Assembly: GCA_013368325.1 (NCBI GenBank)
Contig: JAACJK010000227.1
Span: 310,001 to 374,000, forward strand
Length of the DNA: 64,000 nucleotides
From: Ephemerocybe angulata
Taxonomy: Eukaryota > Basidiomycota > Agaricomycetes > Agaricales > Psathyrellaceae
Direction: 5' to 3'
Notes under the pieces: model-generated
Databases searched by the model: none
What the model was told of the DNA's origin: nothing
The model's input: only the letters and a program-made list of their open reading frames with translations
Shown: in pieces, positions 51,940 to 63,004 of the stretch
Numbering within the stretch: the stretch's first letter is position 1
How the letters are laid out: the number at the start of each line of letters is the position of its first letter
Program-made: the position numbers and the translations under genes

Positions 51940-52690
51940 CTACGGGACTATCATTGAGAGGCCATCACCCCGGCTACACTGTGCCTCGCGAGCTTCAAAT
52001 ATCTGAAGTGGGCGTAGGCAAGCAGCAACAGTGTGACCGTACATGTTCTCAAGATACATAGCTATTGCTTGAAAGCAGTATGCGACGTTCGACGACGGTG
52101 GCAGAAATTGATTTAGGATAATCTCAGTCGGTGTATCTGAAAGACGTTCGCATTCTGAAATGTAGTACCCCGTGACCACAGTACAGTAGTCGGGCTTCTG
52201 GATTTTTCTGTGGATTTTAAATGGGCGGCAGTATCGCTGACCCAGGTCACATAATATGTCTAGTGAAAAATGCTTGAGAGCCTCCATACAGAACGCTTTG
52301 GGCACAGACAAATATGGCGGGTTGTTGTTCAGCATGGAAAACAAGTCGGGAGTGACAAGTGAGGTGCAATGCTCACCCAGCAGTGACTATAACGACCTTC
52401 ACGAAAAATTGACAATGAAATCTTATACGGTGTGCTTTGTCCATTGTAGTATATGCCTCATCCCATGTAACATTGTCAATGGTGAGACCTTGTGGATGGC
52501 GAGGACACGAAATGATGTGGGCACGGAGTGAATTCAATAGCCAACAGTAAAAGCTCTCTGCACAGCGAAATAAATCAGGGTACATGGATGGGTAGTACAT
52601 GGGGTCGTAGTAATCTGGGTATGCATGAATGAAGTGGGGTTTCTCAAACTGTGATATCCAGAACACGCGGGACACGGCTCGGAACGACAA
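51940..52690 (-). CDS. Unrecognised protein-coding remnant, two open blocks
   Basis: I do not recognise the family. A first block (52690-52373) reads FEKPHFIHAYPDYYDPMYY and WDEAYTTMDKAHRIRFHCQF, with amino-acid use unlike random DNA. A second block (52344-51940) reads FSMLNNNPPYLSVPKAF through CSRGDGLSMIVP to a stop. They lie in different frames with a possible gtgagc donor at about 52375, but I find no good acceptor that joins them in frame. It may be a gene with an intron I cannot place, or a decaying copy. The region before it has no clear start. Confidence 0.35.
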
Positions 52691-53290
52691 TTGGTGCTGC
52701 GTGGTTCATGGTTATATTTCACGACTTAACATCGGCAAGATATGTTTCGCTATACTGCGTGCACTCAAAGGCGGCGAGAGGGCTTGAGAGACAGGATGGG
52801 AGGAAGAGGCGAGGGGTCTATGCCAGATAGAGACGAGCTTCTGAAGCTGAAGAAGCGGCCCCACGTTGGCCCCAGGTAAGAAGGTTGTGCGAGTATACGT
52901 CATACTTCTCACGAGTGCCATCGCCAACTACAGAGACATTACGTTTCGTGCAGACAGAACCCTCCTCCAGAGGAGTCGGGGATTCTCATTCTAGGTCACC
53001 CTCAATTATCTGCAATCTTTGCGCATCCCGAGGACCCAGAAGAAAGGGTCGAATGAACTCATGCCCCAGGTGCTTTTGATGTCGAGCTGGCCAGCCACGC
53101 GCACGAGCGTCCAGCAGCATGGTCGTTGTGATCAGTGGTAATCTTATCGCGTGCGGCTCTCGGGGCCCTTGAAACACCCTGGTGACCGGATGAACCAAGG
53201 ATGAACCATTTAAAACCTAGGTATACTTATAACACGAAACTCCTGGTGCCAATTTGATCGTACCTCTATAACCTCTCGCCTTGATACACG
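52691..53290. other. Intergenic DNA before the secreted-protein gene
   Basis: Nothing coding is supported. The last 100 bp, with a tata-like stretch (taggtatacttataac, 53218-53233), is a plausible promoter for the gene that starts at 53291. Confidence 0.45.
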
Positions 53291-53765
53291 ATGCGAGTGT
53301 CTCTCCCCACCCTCCTTTCGGTCGCCATCTCTTTGGTGTCGATTGTCAATGCCCATCAAGATGTAAGTAAGGCCGACACCTGAGTAAAGCTGCGCCGACG
53401 GCCGATGGACACTACTTCTTAACTTGAACTTCAGCACACCCTTGAAGCTAGGGAATACATCGACGAGTTGATTGCACGCGAAGAGTCCTATAACGCGCTG
53501 GAGCGCCGCGATCTCTTCACCGACATCTCGACACGTGAGCTCATCAGCGAGCTCGCTGGTCGCCTCGACCGCCGTTTCCAATACCAGTGCCAACACTGCA
53601 GGGAGGCATTCCTGAGCATGGTACGTTCACTCTATTCACAAACTGAACCCATTCAACGTGGCGAACTGACGGCAATTGATATATTAGGAGTCCCCAAGAA
53701 CAAACTGTACTAGTGGTTCGGCGGAAGATAACAAACATTTCGTCCAAAATTACCCGGCCTGGTAG
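53291..53765 (+). CDS. Small secreted protein
   Basis: Three exons (53291-53362, 53435-53620, 53688-53765) give 111 aa and all junctions keep frame. The start MRVSLPTLLSVAISLVSIVNA is a textbook signal peptide with cleavage expected after NA. The mature part has REYIDELIAREE, ALERRDLFTDISTRELISEL and LAGRLDRRFQYQC, with recurring Arg-Asp/Glu spacing and dibasic Kex2-like sites. Similar N-terminal segments occur in agaricomycete secreted proteins of unknown role. It has three cysteines (CQHC, then NCT). Size, secretion signal and dibasic sites are all that can be said; an effector or pheromone-like precursor role would be guesswork. The last exon is the least certain. Confidence 0.65.
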
Positions 53766-54227
53766 ATTTCAGGTCAACGAATTGGGTTGTTTGCCATGTT
53801 TCCAGTCGTGTGATCGCATCAGAGGTCACAGAAAAATCTTCAACGCTTGGCCGCTAAGGATGCTATTTTCGCCAAGTCTAGCTTCTGGTTCATTCTAGAG
53901 ATTCATAGAAAATGAATGCATGCGTGAATAGGTGGTCGATTGTGGTGGTCATCCACAAAAAGTGCGCCAGCGGCTACGCCCCCTGGGCTACATTATCTCG
54001 GTCAGCCGGCGCTGATTTCAAAGGTGGCCCCACCACGAAGAGGTGCCTTTAATAGACATAGGAAATTTATTCTGATGCCAAACAGTTGGATTTGGGGAAT
54101 TATTCGGGAATATTGAGAGGTCTAGCTAGCCAGTTATGCGCCAGAGGCAGAAACCCTGTGAAGCGTGTACACCATGGGTCCTGGGACTGCGTTCGAGGCT
54201 ATTCCGAGTTGGTCGAACAGTTTATGG
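53766..54227. other. Intergenic DNA
   Basis: No gene is supported. The stretch is AT-richer than its surroundings and carries only short random frames. Confidence 0.5.
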
Positions 54228-54549
54228 CCCAGTGTTTCCTGTTTTATTTATCCTTTCAACGCTGTCTTCAACCCTGCTTTCAACACTCCTATACATCATT
54301 TCATGTTTTGTTTTGAATACGCTGGAAATCTATTGTATTCTGTTTGAAAAAATGTACATACTCTTCATTCGCCAGTCAGTCTTGGACACACTGAAGCGAG
54401 TCAGCGGAGCTGCTGAGGCCGAGCTGCGATCGGTGCGATATCCAGTCACACGACATTATGGCGACTCTCCGTCTGTTTATGCGCGAGCCCCCCACCCAAC
54501 GAACATCCGAACTGCCAATCTAAACCACACGCCAAACGCGGGTTCTGTC
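54228..54549 (+). other. Orphan ULD 3' flank
   Basis: The block gtttcctgttttatttatcc, acgctgtcttcaac and aaaatgtac matches the downstream region of the ULD genes (20745-20870, 34255-34380). No ULD gene precedes it. This unit has lost the gene but kept the flank. Confidence 0.7.
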
Positions 54550-54979
54550 CAAGGGGGTCCCGGCCTTCAAAAATACGACCGGACCTTAGGTAGGTACCCC
54601 CCCCTCCCGGCAGGGAGAAAAAAATTTTATATGTCCCAACAAAACCTAATTCTAGGGCTATTACCAGCCATTTTGGGGGAGAATGCTCATCTATTACCAT
54701 AAAACATGTCTATACATTAATTTTTTACACTTCTAAACAGTTCTATATAGATTTATACCTATGTAGAGGTCAGAATGGTGTGCGCGCACAGCGGCTGTAT
54801 AACCAGCTACCAAATCTGGAAGTCGCAGGAAATTTCCGGTGAGTAATTCGCTTACAAATTTGATGGAATTACCCGATTTGGTGATTTTGATGCTTACATA
54901 GGGTAGGTAGGGTCCCCTTTGAGGTCCGAAAAAAATATTTATACGCTAGGTCAGTTTTTTGAAGGCCGGGACCCCCTTG
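54550..54979. mobile_element. hAT-type MITE, 430 bp
   Basis: Terminal inverted repeats of 24 bp begin caagggggtcccggcc and are perfect. An 8-bp target duplication gttctgtc flanks them (54542-54549, 54980-54987). The inside is AT-rich and non-coding. It is unrelated in sequence to the MITE at 44.5 kb but has the same hAT signature. Confidence 0.88.
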
Positions 54980-55262
54980 GTTCTGTCTGTCTATACCACG
55001 CATGAACCGCCGAACCAGCGAACACTCGGACGGACGGCGAACCGTACGTAGATGAACTAGCGGTCAGTGGTCACGAAATGAGTAGAATAGAACTCGGATA
55101 TCGTATCGCTAGGCTTGTGGGAGAACACGAACACGAGCAGAATGTGTGCCTGACGAATGAAAGGAAGCGCTTAATCAAAAAATAGTGAAAGAACGAAGGT
55201 AAAGCATCGGGGGTGGGGATTGCAAGAAGATGCAGAAAGGCAAGTATAGAAACGACGCTCAC

Positions 55263-55775
55263 GCCCCGAATGACCCGACTCCGCCCAGGCCTGCATGCAT
55301 TACTTAGTCTTCACATTAGCCTTCACATCCGCTCTAAATGTCGCATCGTGCACTTGCACCTCACCCTCGCCAATCCCCTCCGAGCCTCCAATCTCAAGCT
55401 CGCTCCTCCTGTACTTTTCTAACTACTGCTCGTGGGCTCCAGACCCAGCGACACTTGAACTTGTGCCCCCCAGGATCTGCTCGAAGATCGCACCCTCGTT
55501 CTCACACTATTGCTGCAGTCGACAATCTGAGCGGGAGAAGGACGCACTATGTGCCAAGGGCTTCAATGCGAAGCCTTCGACCATCCACGTAGTCTGCGTT
55601 AACGGAGGGCCCCTGAGCGCTCAGAAAGCATGTGGATGGGGACCTAGTGCGCGTAGTTTGTGGCAGCGGACGACAGACGGGGAGAGAGTTGCTGCCTGCT
55701 TCGCCGAGTGATGGGGTGTGAAGATTGCATTGACGACGAGCTGGCTGACAGGCTGAGGAGGGCGCAGATGGTCAA
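55263..55775 (-). pseudogene. Inverted carbonic anhydrase remnant CAinv4
   Basis: On the minus strand the leader has lost its ATG (ttgaccatctgcgccctc for atgcccatctgcgccctc). The far end reads GEVQVHDATFRADVKANV, matching GEVKLHDGAFRALVEENVKANV of forward CAs. It is followed by a stop and a remnant of the exon-2 end (gtcattcggggc, gtgagc). Little of the active-site part remains. Confidence 0.7.
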
Positions 55776-56076
55776 TGTAACGTTATATCACACATTGACT
55801 CTAAGAGAGTTCTGGTCATTTGTGGTCGAGGTGAATTGGGCTGAGGAGATGGGAGGAGGACAGGAGGAGGCGGGCGGACATCTGCGGCGTAGCTGATCCC
55901 CGCTTTGATCCCCGAAAGACCCATGCTCATTCCATGTCGTCCCTCCACTCTTCCTTCCTTCCGCCCATCGTTGTCGCGTTCCTCTCCTCCTCCCTCTGCA
56001 AACCCCTATCCAATCTGGCGCCTCTACAGGAAGGATTTTGACCTCTACCATAGCATGGAAGAGGGAGGACGTCGGA
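55776..56076. promoter_or_regulatory. Shared intergenic promoter between CAinv4 and CA5
   Basis: It contains ctgatccccgctttgatccccg at 55892-55913 and cccatgctcattcc, the block common to all CA pairs. Confidence 0.5.
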
Positions 56077-57803
56077 ATGCCCTCTGCGCGCCCTTCAAAC
56101 CGTCGCCCCTAACGCGCGCAGCGCCGGGCCAAACTCGTCTTTAGACTCTAGAGCGCCTAGGCGTACCCTAAGCACATACACAGCACCCACGCACACCCTC
56201 CCTCAACGACTCTCTCCCCGAAAAGTTCACGAAATCGACTAACTCTACCTGGGGAACGTCTCCTCCCGCGCGCGCATGTCGCAGCATAACCCGGGCCTGC
56301 TGGAGGGGCTTGCGCTCTGTGGGCAACACCTGTCGTTTACTTGATGCGGATGCCGGGATGATGTTTACGGCAGGGAATATTGCGAATAGGTTTGAAGAGG
56401 GGGATGTTAGTTTGTACGTCTTCTTCCTCCAGTTCATTCATTCTTGCGCACTTTCTTTCTTTTTTCTTTCCCTCCTTTCTTCCTCTCTCTCATGCTTTCG
56501 TTTCTGCGTTTGAGCTTTGAGCACGGTACTAACAGCTGGTATAGCAACGCAGTCCTTACCTACGCAGTCGGAACCCTGAAAGTCAAATGCCGTCGTCATA
56601 ATGGGCCACGACGGCTGCGAGGCGTCGCAGCGAGCATGACGCCCCTCCCCGAAGCCTCTCTCTTCCTCCCCTTCCTCTCCCGCTTCCTATTCCTCGACGG
56701 CTTCCTCGGCTTCGTCCTCGACGTCTTCCCCAAGTTCGCCTGTATCCGGTTCGGCGGCTTCCTTATGTGGCAGCAGGCATGGAGAGGCGCTTTCGGCGCT
56801 GGAAGAGACCCCCGCGGACCTCGCAGCCCAGCGCTGGATCCTCCCCATCCACAAGAACTACAAAACGAGCAGACGGCCTGAGATACAGGAGCACCGTGAG
56901 CATGTGTAGCGGCTCTTGTCTTCTCCCTCTTTTTCCACCGGTACTCCAAAATGGACTAGGGAGCGTGTGGCAAGGGTGGATGGGTGCTGAGAAGAGCGAT
57001 GAGATTGGAGAGGTGAAATTGCATGATGGCGCGTTTAGGGCGCTTGTGGAGGAGAATGTGAAGGCGAATGTGTGAAGGCTTGGGAGGAGTCGGGTTATTA
57101 GGGAGGTGAGTTGCTTTGTTGTGTTTTTCTATTTCATTTGGTTTTGGTCGTTCGTTCGGGGGTTCGTTGGGACGTTCGTTGGGTTCGTTGGTCGGTCGGT
57201 CGTTGGTTGAGTCGTTGGTGTGATCTTTGCCTGTGCCGTGTTGTGCGTTCGATATTGAGCTTTTGGCTTCGCCCCGTTTGCTGGTTCGTTCGTTCAGCCA
57301 TCCCTTCGTTCATTCGTCCCTTAGTTTATTCACCCCTTCGTTCATTTCTGCCTTCGTTGATTGACCTGGACTTCGCTCCAGCGTGCTAGTCTTATCACCT
57401 CGGGCATGAGGTCTGCTGAGTTCATTCTTCTTCATGCCGAGCGATCGTGTGACGGGCCCGATGGTGTGAGACACATTGTACCTGTTGCTCGTGCGGCGTC
57501 ACCGCTTGGCGCTGGCTGCGTGCGTACCTTTCGTCCTTTCTTCACCTCTCCCCATTATTCCCTTCTCCGTTCACCAGCTTATACTCTCTCTACATTCCAT
57601 CCACGAACTGCCCATCTCACACCCCTTCTCTATTCCAGCACCACGAAGCCTACACCAAAGCCCTGTCCACCTCTGAACCGCTGCACCCTGTGTACGTCCA
57701 TGGATGGGTGTATGACCTCGAGATGGGTGTCGTGAATGATCTCGGTGTGAGTGCGGGCCCGTCTGGGTGGGTCCCCCTGCCGGGCGGGGGGCGGAGGGCG
57801 TAG
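56077..57803 (+). pseudogene. beta-carbonic anhydrase copy CA5, heavily decayed
   Basis: A leader, core and C-terminal blocks are recognisable. The first zinc motif is deleted (cacctgtcgtttacttgatgcgg near 56326). The exon-2 motif is shifted and altered (gggccacgacggctgcgagg). The block ADLAVQRWILPIRKIYE has become a shifted stretch with an early tag. The end VEENVKANV is followed by tga in place of tgg (57075 region). The last exon (57639-57803) keeps HGWVYDLE, but the GVQGFPAM segment is deleted. It is the most degraded forward copy. Confidence 0.85.
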
Positions 57804-59016
57804 GGGTAGGGAGAAGTAGTTGGGGAGGGGATAGAGTGGGAGGGGAGTGGAGGGCAGTGTTTATTGGCTTGACCTGGAGGATTGTGGGATCTGGAGGAGA
57901 GTGATTGAGAGAAGGCGATGGAAGGGGTGCGTAGGCGATCTAGTAAGCACTTTGGAACTAATATGGCTCCTGGGCTGCGGTGCTTGTGGGTTGACTGGGC
58001 ACTGGGTGCGGTTTTGGGAGGGCTGGGATGTGATGTGTTATATATGATCTGGGACCGATTTGGATTGGTTATTGTGCGTTGGGCTTTGGGTTGTGGTTCT
58101 GCATGGCCTGGCTGTGTCTGCGGAGGGATGGGAGGGTGGTGGGTCGGTTCGAGCTGAGGGCAGGTATCGTGTGTGGGGCTGGTGTCAGTGTCAGTTGCGA
58201 GTCGTCAGAGGAATGGAGAAAGCTTGGTCACGAGGACCCTGCGTACCCCCTATCTCCGCTCTAGATGCTCGGTGGCGTGTTGATATGTACGAACTGGCGG
58301 CGTTGTGGACGTCAGGCGCGAGGCGGTGGCTAGGCTGCTCTCCGGCTGTTGTGAATTCTGTAACTGCGGTGGAAAGTGTACTTATGTAAGTATGTATTGG
58401 ATTGGAATGAGTGGATGCTAGATAGCTCTGCTTGTGCAGTCCGCCGGATATCTTCGGTGCGTGCTGATTTCGGGTAGCCTTGTAGTGACGACGAGTCACG
58501 TGAGTGCGGAGGAGCACTGGACAAAGGCTTCAGGTGATGTACTCACGTAGATGGTAGATAGATGAAATATGATTGATTTGAGGCTAAGTAGTGGTGGTAC
58601 GACGAGAGGGATAGATAAAGTAGAGGGGGGACGAAACAGAGAAACAAGACGGGATGGAACGACTGAACTGGGGGAGACGAAGCACGAAGAGAAAATAAAT
58701 CTAAAGAGTCCATTTATATAGTGAGGAACGAGGGTGCTACGGTAACTCCCGCAGGCTGACCGAGCTTTTAGGGTCCTGATCGGCATCGGCGCTGTGGCCT
58801 AAACCGACAGGATTGTGGGCGCCTATCTGTTGCCGATTCTGTGGCCTCTCAACCCACTACTGAATATCGTTCGGAGCTTGTTTGGAACCATCCCGTCCTC
58901 TCTTACCGCAATTTATAATTCAAACTGGTGCTCTCGCCGCAGAGGAAAATATGACGCGAAACCTCGCATACAAACGTTACATGTATAGTCACAGGCACTG
59001 AGGTCGCCTTAAATTA
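57804..59016. other. Non-coding spacer after CA5
   Basis: The first part parallels the spacer after CA4 (gatctgggaccgattt near 58046). The segment 58380-58990 has no repeats I recognise and no gene. Confidence 0.5.
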
Positions 59017-60082
59017 TCAACAGAACGTATGGAAAGGCTGTATCCCTTGCAGCTGAGATGCAGTCCTGTCGATCCAATCGTTCACCACCTGGAAGCAGTC
59101 ATTATGCCCTGGCACTTTCGGGATGGGGCATCTCGGGAGAGATGGGGCGTTCTTGCTAAACATCCTCTTCAATTCAAATGCATCAAAATTGTTTCCCATC
59201 ACCAGGTTGAGGGATTTGGAAAGGGTCATGGGATAGTATTCCTTGCGAATCATCTTGCGATATTCCTCCCCGCCTTGACACTGTATGTGCGCCACAGTGA
59301 AGCTTGGAGGACCTTCCAATATTTTATTCCAGAATCGAATGTATTCCTCTCGGTAGAGCATCTATAGCGAAAGAACAGAGGCACGGAGTCAGTACGCAAC
59401 TCAACACACAAAATGGGAAGTACTGTACCCAGGCCAAAAGGGCTGACTTGTCCCCTTCGAGGGACTCGCTCATGACCTTAGCATCCAGGGTTATGGTGCA
59501 TGGCACAACAGCGTCAGCGATGTGGGGGTAATCGAACATGGTTGCGTAGCGAAACACTTTCATAGAATGAGTTCTGGACAACTTCCTGTAGTTCAAAATC
59601 CCATCGATATACCGCAACAGACGACAGGAGTCAGAGTACAACTCACATGATGTACTCGCTGCAGGCAGCCATCACCGGATAGACAAAATACTTCTCCACT
59701 GCCTCCGCGAGCTCGAAGACAGTATCGGAAGATCCCAAAGGAGCGAGCGAAACGAACTTTGTCTTGTGCATTCCATGCATAAGGTGCTTCAGAATTTCCG
59801 CCGTCTCGGTGAGATCTACTGGCTCGCGTGTGTCATCAACGGAATCGGCGCTCGGGAACCCGTCGCTATACGTCTCCAGATTGGCCTTGTGTGCCCCGAT
59901 GAGAACCTTGTCGCCCGATCAAAGGACGAGGTCGACGGGAATCTGGCAACCAGATACTGTGGATAGCAAAATCTGAGTGCCTGTATCATACTAAAATGGG
60001 GTTAGAAAAGTGTGCATCGGAACGAACCTGGGCATATTGCTTCCTCTGGTACGACTTCTGTAAGAGTGCGAGCAGGCTCCAT
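59017..60082 (-). pseudogene. BTB/POZ paralogue with a nonsense codon
   Basis: The exon layout equals that of the BTB gene at 39-40 kb: 60082-60028, 59980-59647, 59573-59429 and 59361-59017, for about 292 residues. It reads MEPARTLTEVVPEEAICP, then QIPVDLVL, a tga (59919-59921), SGDKVLIGAHKANLETYSDG, ELAEAVEKYFVYPVMAACSEY and HSMKVFRYATMFDYPHIADA. The tga sits where the paralogue has a sense codon between IL and SS, and a cga to tga change explains it. All other junctions keep frame, so the loss is recent. A sequencing error is possible. Its first donor (gttcgt) is also weak. Confidence 0.7.
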
Positions 60083-60696
60083 TTTCAACCAGTCTTCAAC
60101 GCTCAGCGGTACTCGTCGTGAAAGTATCAAAGCCGTGGGATGAACGTTGAACTATCGGACGTTTCTTATATAACGAATTGATACCGGAGTTTGAGGGCAC
60201 CTCGTGTTGTTTTCCGTGTATGACGTCAAAGTCAGCTGAGAGATCGTTTAAGGGCCCGTCAGGTCCCCGGAGGCGTGTCGCCATTCCAAGCGTCAGATTG
60301 AGAAGAATTTCCGCGAGTCTGCAACAGATGCGCAAATTCCTTTATTGGGGGAAGTTATAGGTAGAACAATATAAGAACAATATAAGACTGTTCCGTACTC
60401 AGAATAGCTGCCCATGCCGAGGGATGGGAGGGGCGGAGCAAGAGAATGGGTGCATACTCGATGAAATGAGGGTGATTTGGGGGGAGTGTAAACATATTTA
60501 CCTTCATAACTTCGGCTCCACCGTCTGAAAATGTATCACGCTATCATTGACTGGGGTGTGAAAGTCGCAGGAAGGTCTTGCTTGTATATAATTCATTCGA
60601 AACAAATGTGATGCTGGGGTACCAGACGAGACAACGACTACCCACTCCCTCCTCCTCCTTCCCCTACCCAGTAGTCAGCGCACAGTCTTTGGGCAG
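60083..60696. other. Intergenic DNA between BTB pseudogene and conserved gene
   Basis: No gene is seen. The part from 60575 (ttgtatataattcattcg, gaacaaatgtgatgct in paralogous form) is the 3' flank shared with the truncated copy at 38.8 kb. Confidence 0.5.
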
Positions 60697-61292
60697 TCAA
60701 ACTGCTACAAATGGATCAATCTGTTCCCAGGACCGGGCAGCCTTGACAATAGTCGGCTTGTCCGAGTTGTACTTGACATAATGGCTTGTTTGTAAGTAGC
60801 AATTGAGGCTGTAAGTATCCCCTGATTCGTCCGTAAAGTAGTAGGCGTAATTGTTGTTAGGGCGGATCCACAAGATATAATCGTAGATGATCCGTGGTTG
60901 AGCGGGCTGGGTAACGCAGTACTTGGCTATATCGAGCTTGTAGAAAACAGCTTCGGAAGGCTGCTTCCAAGAATCGTCACCAACTGGCCAGTGTACATCA
61001 CATTCCACCCTATGGTTCGAGCTACTGGAGTTGATTTCCATTGCTTGAGCCGGTGTGGTGGATACACCATTGTCTGCGTTCGAAGCAATGCTGCCGACGT
61101 AGAATATGTTGCCGTTTGCGCTCGTCGCTTCTTTCCAGATAATATGGGACTCGTCGGGGATGCCGGTGTCAGCGCCACCTAGGTTCTGCGGTATAGCAGC
61201 CCTGAGGAGACAAAGGCACTTCCGTCAGTAGATAATCTTGGTATGTATAACACGCAGACTTACTCATTCAGGATGGGCAATTCAGAGGGCAT
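60697..61292 (-). CDS. Conserved protein of unknown function
   Basis: Two exons, 61292-61264 and 61201-60697, give 177 aa. The start is MPSELPILNEAAIPQNLGG, followed by ADTGIPDESHIIWKEATSAN. It continues through NIFYVGSIASNAD, YKLDIAKYCVTQPAQPRIIY, DYILWIRPNNNYAYYFTDES and HYVKYNSDKPTIVKAARSWEQI to the stop. I recognise no domain. The compact Tyr-rich, Cys-poor sequence without a signal peptide suggests a soluble intracellular protein. A 3'-truncated relative lies at 38.8-39.1 kb, also near a BTB gene, so the two genes may have been duplicated together. Confidence 0.7.
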
Positions 61293-63004
61293 TATGATGA
61301 GATGGAGTGGTTGCAGGTGTGGTAAAGTGACTTGTACTATGAATCCGTATACTAGTAGACATTTGAGCTGCCCTTTATAGCCGCTCAAGGTGGCCCTTTT
61401 CGCTCTAGAGTCTTATGCTCGAAGAGGTGAGAAACGGGAGGAATGGGCTGGGAGCTCACGCATTCATTGTAACTCGCCGTTGGTACACGGAAAATGGAAT
61501 TGCCGACTCGGAGAGGCACTGGTGTTGGTGAGCATCCGGGAAATATCTACCACCGAATTCGAGCTACCCGTCGAACGATGCGGCGCTCCATTCCACTCCA
61601 TTGATAAGGCTGAAGACGAGTATTGAATACCTGCAGGTACCCCCAGGTTGAGCCGTGGGATAACTCGTCTGGGTCACGACCCACGGATCCGGGTGAGCCG
61701 TGGGAACATACCCGTGCGAGTCCGGGTATTGACTTTGGGTGATCAGGTACTCATGCGGGTACTTGTATATAATTTCCTCAAAAGTGTATATAAGCTACCA
61801 TATTATCTATACAACAAAAATCTGGTTATATTCAGCAATTGCATGCGCTCTGACAGAGTCCTGAGGCAGTCGGGAAGCTAGATCAGCCGCGGCGCACGAA
61901 ATTGCTGACAAATCAACCTACCGGTGTGCTTGGGTCCGTTATTAGACAGGCCAGCATATTCAACCGGTGTGCTTCACACTGAACTCGTTTCACTTCACAA
62001 GAAGGTTTTCTAACAGGTGACCCAGGTGAGCACTCTAACGGATATTCAGCAAAGGTTGAACCACCCTGACGCACCCTTGAGGCTGAGCGGGCGAGCTTCC
62101 CGTTTGAGCGGCTGTGCCGTTCTCAGAGTTTTCCGAGATGGGCGCTTGGGCCGGCGGGCCCGTTCCCATAGTTTCAGACACTGCGCACGAAGCACCAGGG
62201 TGAGTCCTAACATTTTGGGTACTCAGAAAACGGGAATTACTCACTTTGAACTAGTTTTCTTGCTTTCAGATGAGGGGGAATGAAGGAGGGGCCGTTGGTT
62301 GGGGCTTGTATGAAGGTGCGTAACCGGGCGTTCTATTTACGGAACGGGCCTGAGACCGTTGATGTCAGCGCAGGTCGAATTCCCATGCCACGTTCAAACA
62401 GCGCCCATGCCAGCAGGGCTTCACGTACCAGGCTGCGGCGCATATAAGCCAGCGCTGGCAGCCTTTTGTCTTCCCACCATTCGCTTTTCCTCCCCCTTCG
62501 CTTTTCCTCCCCCTTCGCCCTCATATCCTCTCCCTCGCGTCTCCTCTACCCCCTTCCCTTCCCTCTTATCTCGTCCACATGGCGTGCTACGCAGCGGCGG
62601 TCACCGTTCAGCGGCGAAACGCTTTCCCTATCCCAATCGGTGAGTGTTCCTTCAGATATCTGTCAGCATCCACCCACCTCCCCCTCTTTTGCGTCCTTGG
62701 CCCCACATTTGGGGTGGAAAAACGGGTCTCCGTTTACCACCCAGCCAATGAGGAGCGCCAGCCGCTACCTCAGTGTGCGCTGCCGCCCGGAACCTCCACG
62801 TACTTCTGCTGATGCAAGATTTCGTTTATAGGTACTCGCTCACGTTGAGACCCGTCGCGCAGGTTCTCCATCCTCCCCTCGTTCTGCTATGCCTCCCGCA
62901 TCCACCGCCGCAACCTCTTCGCCCCCACCCTCGGACGATGAAGACCAACACCCCGTCGCTCCTCCACTCGCACCCGTGTTCCTTCGCGACGCGCTCGCGA
63001 AGCC
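61293..63004. other. Upstream region of hAT transposase gene; no gene seen
   Basis: I see no supported gene. Around 61630-61770 there is a cluster of ccgtggga and cgggta repeats. Around 61910-61970 accggtgtgct occurs twice. From about 62440 the DNA is CT-rich and probably the transposon 5' leader. I could not identify the left terminal inverted repeat. Confidence 0.45.

Noticed and set aside
52712..53198. Minus-strand frames before the secreted-protein gene
   Set aside because: They are short, without recognisable motifs, and overlap in three frames.
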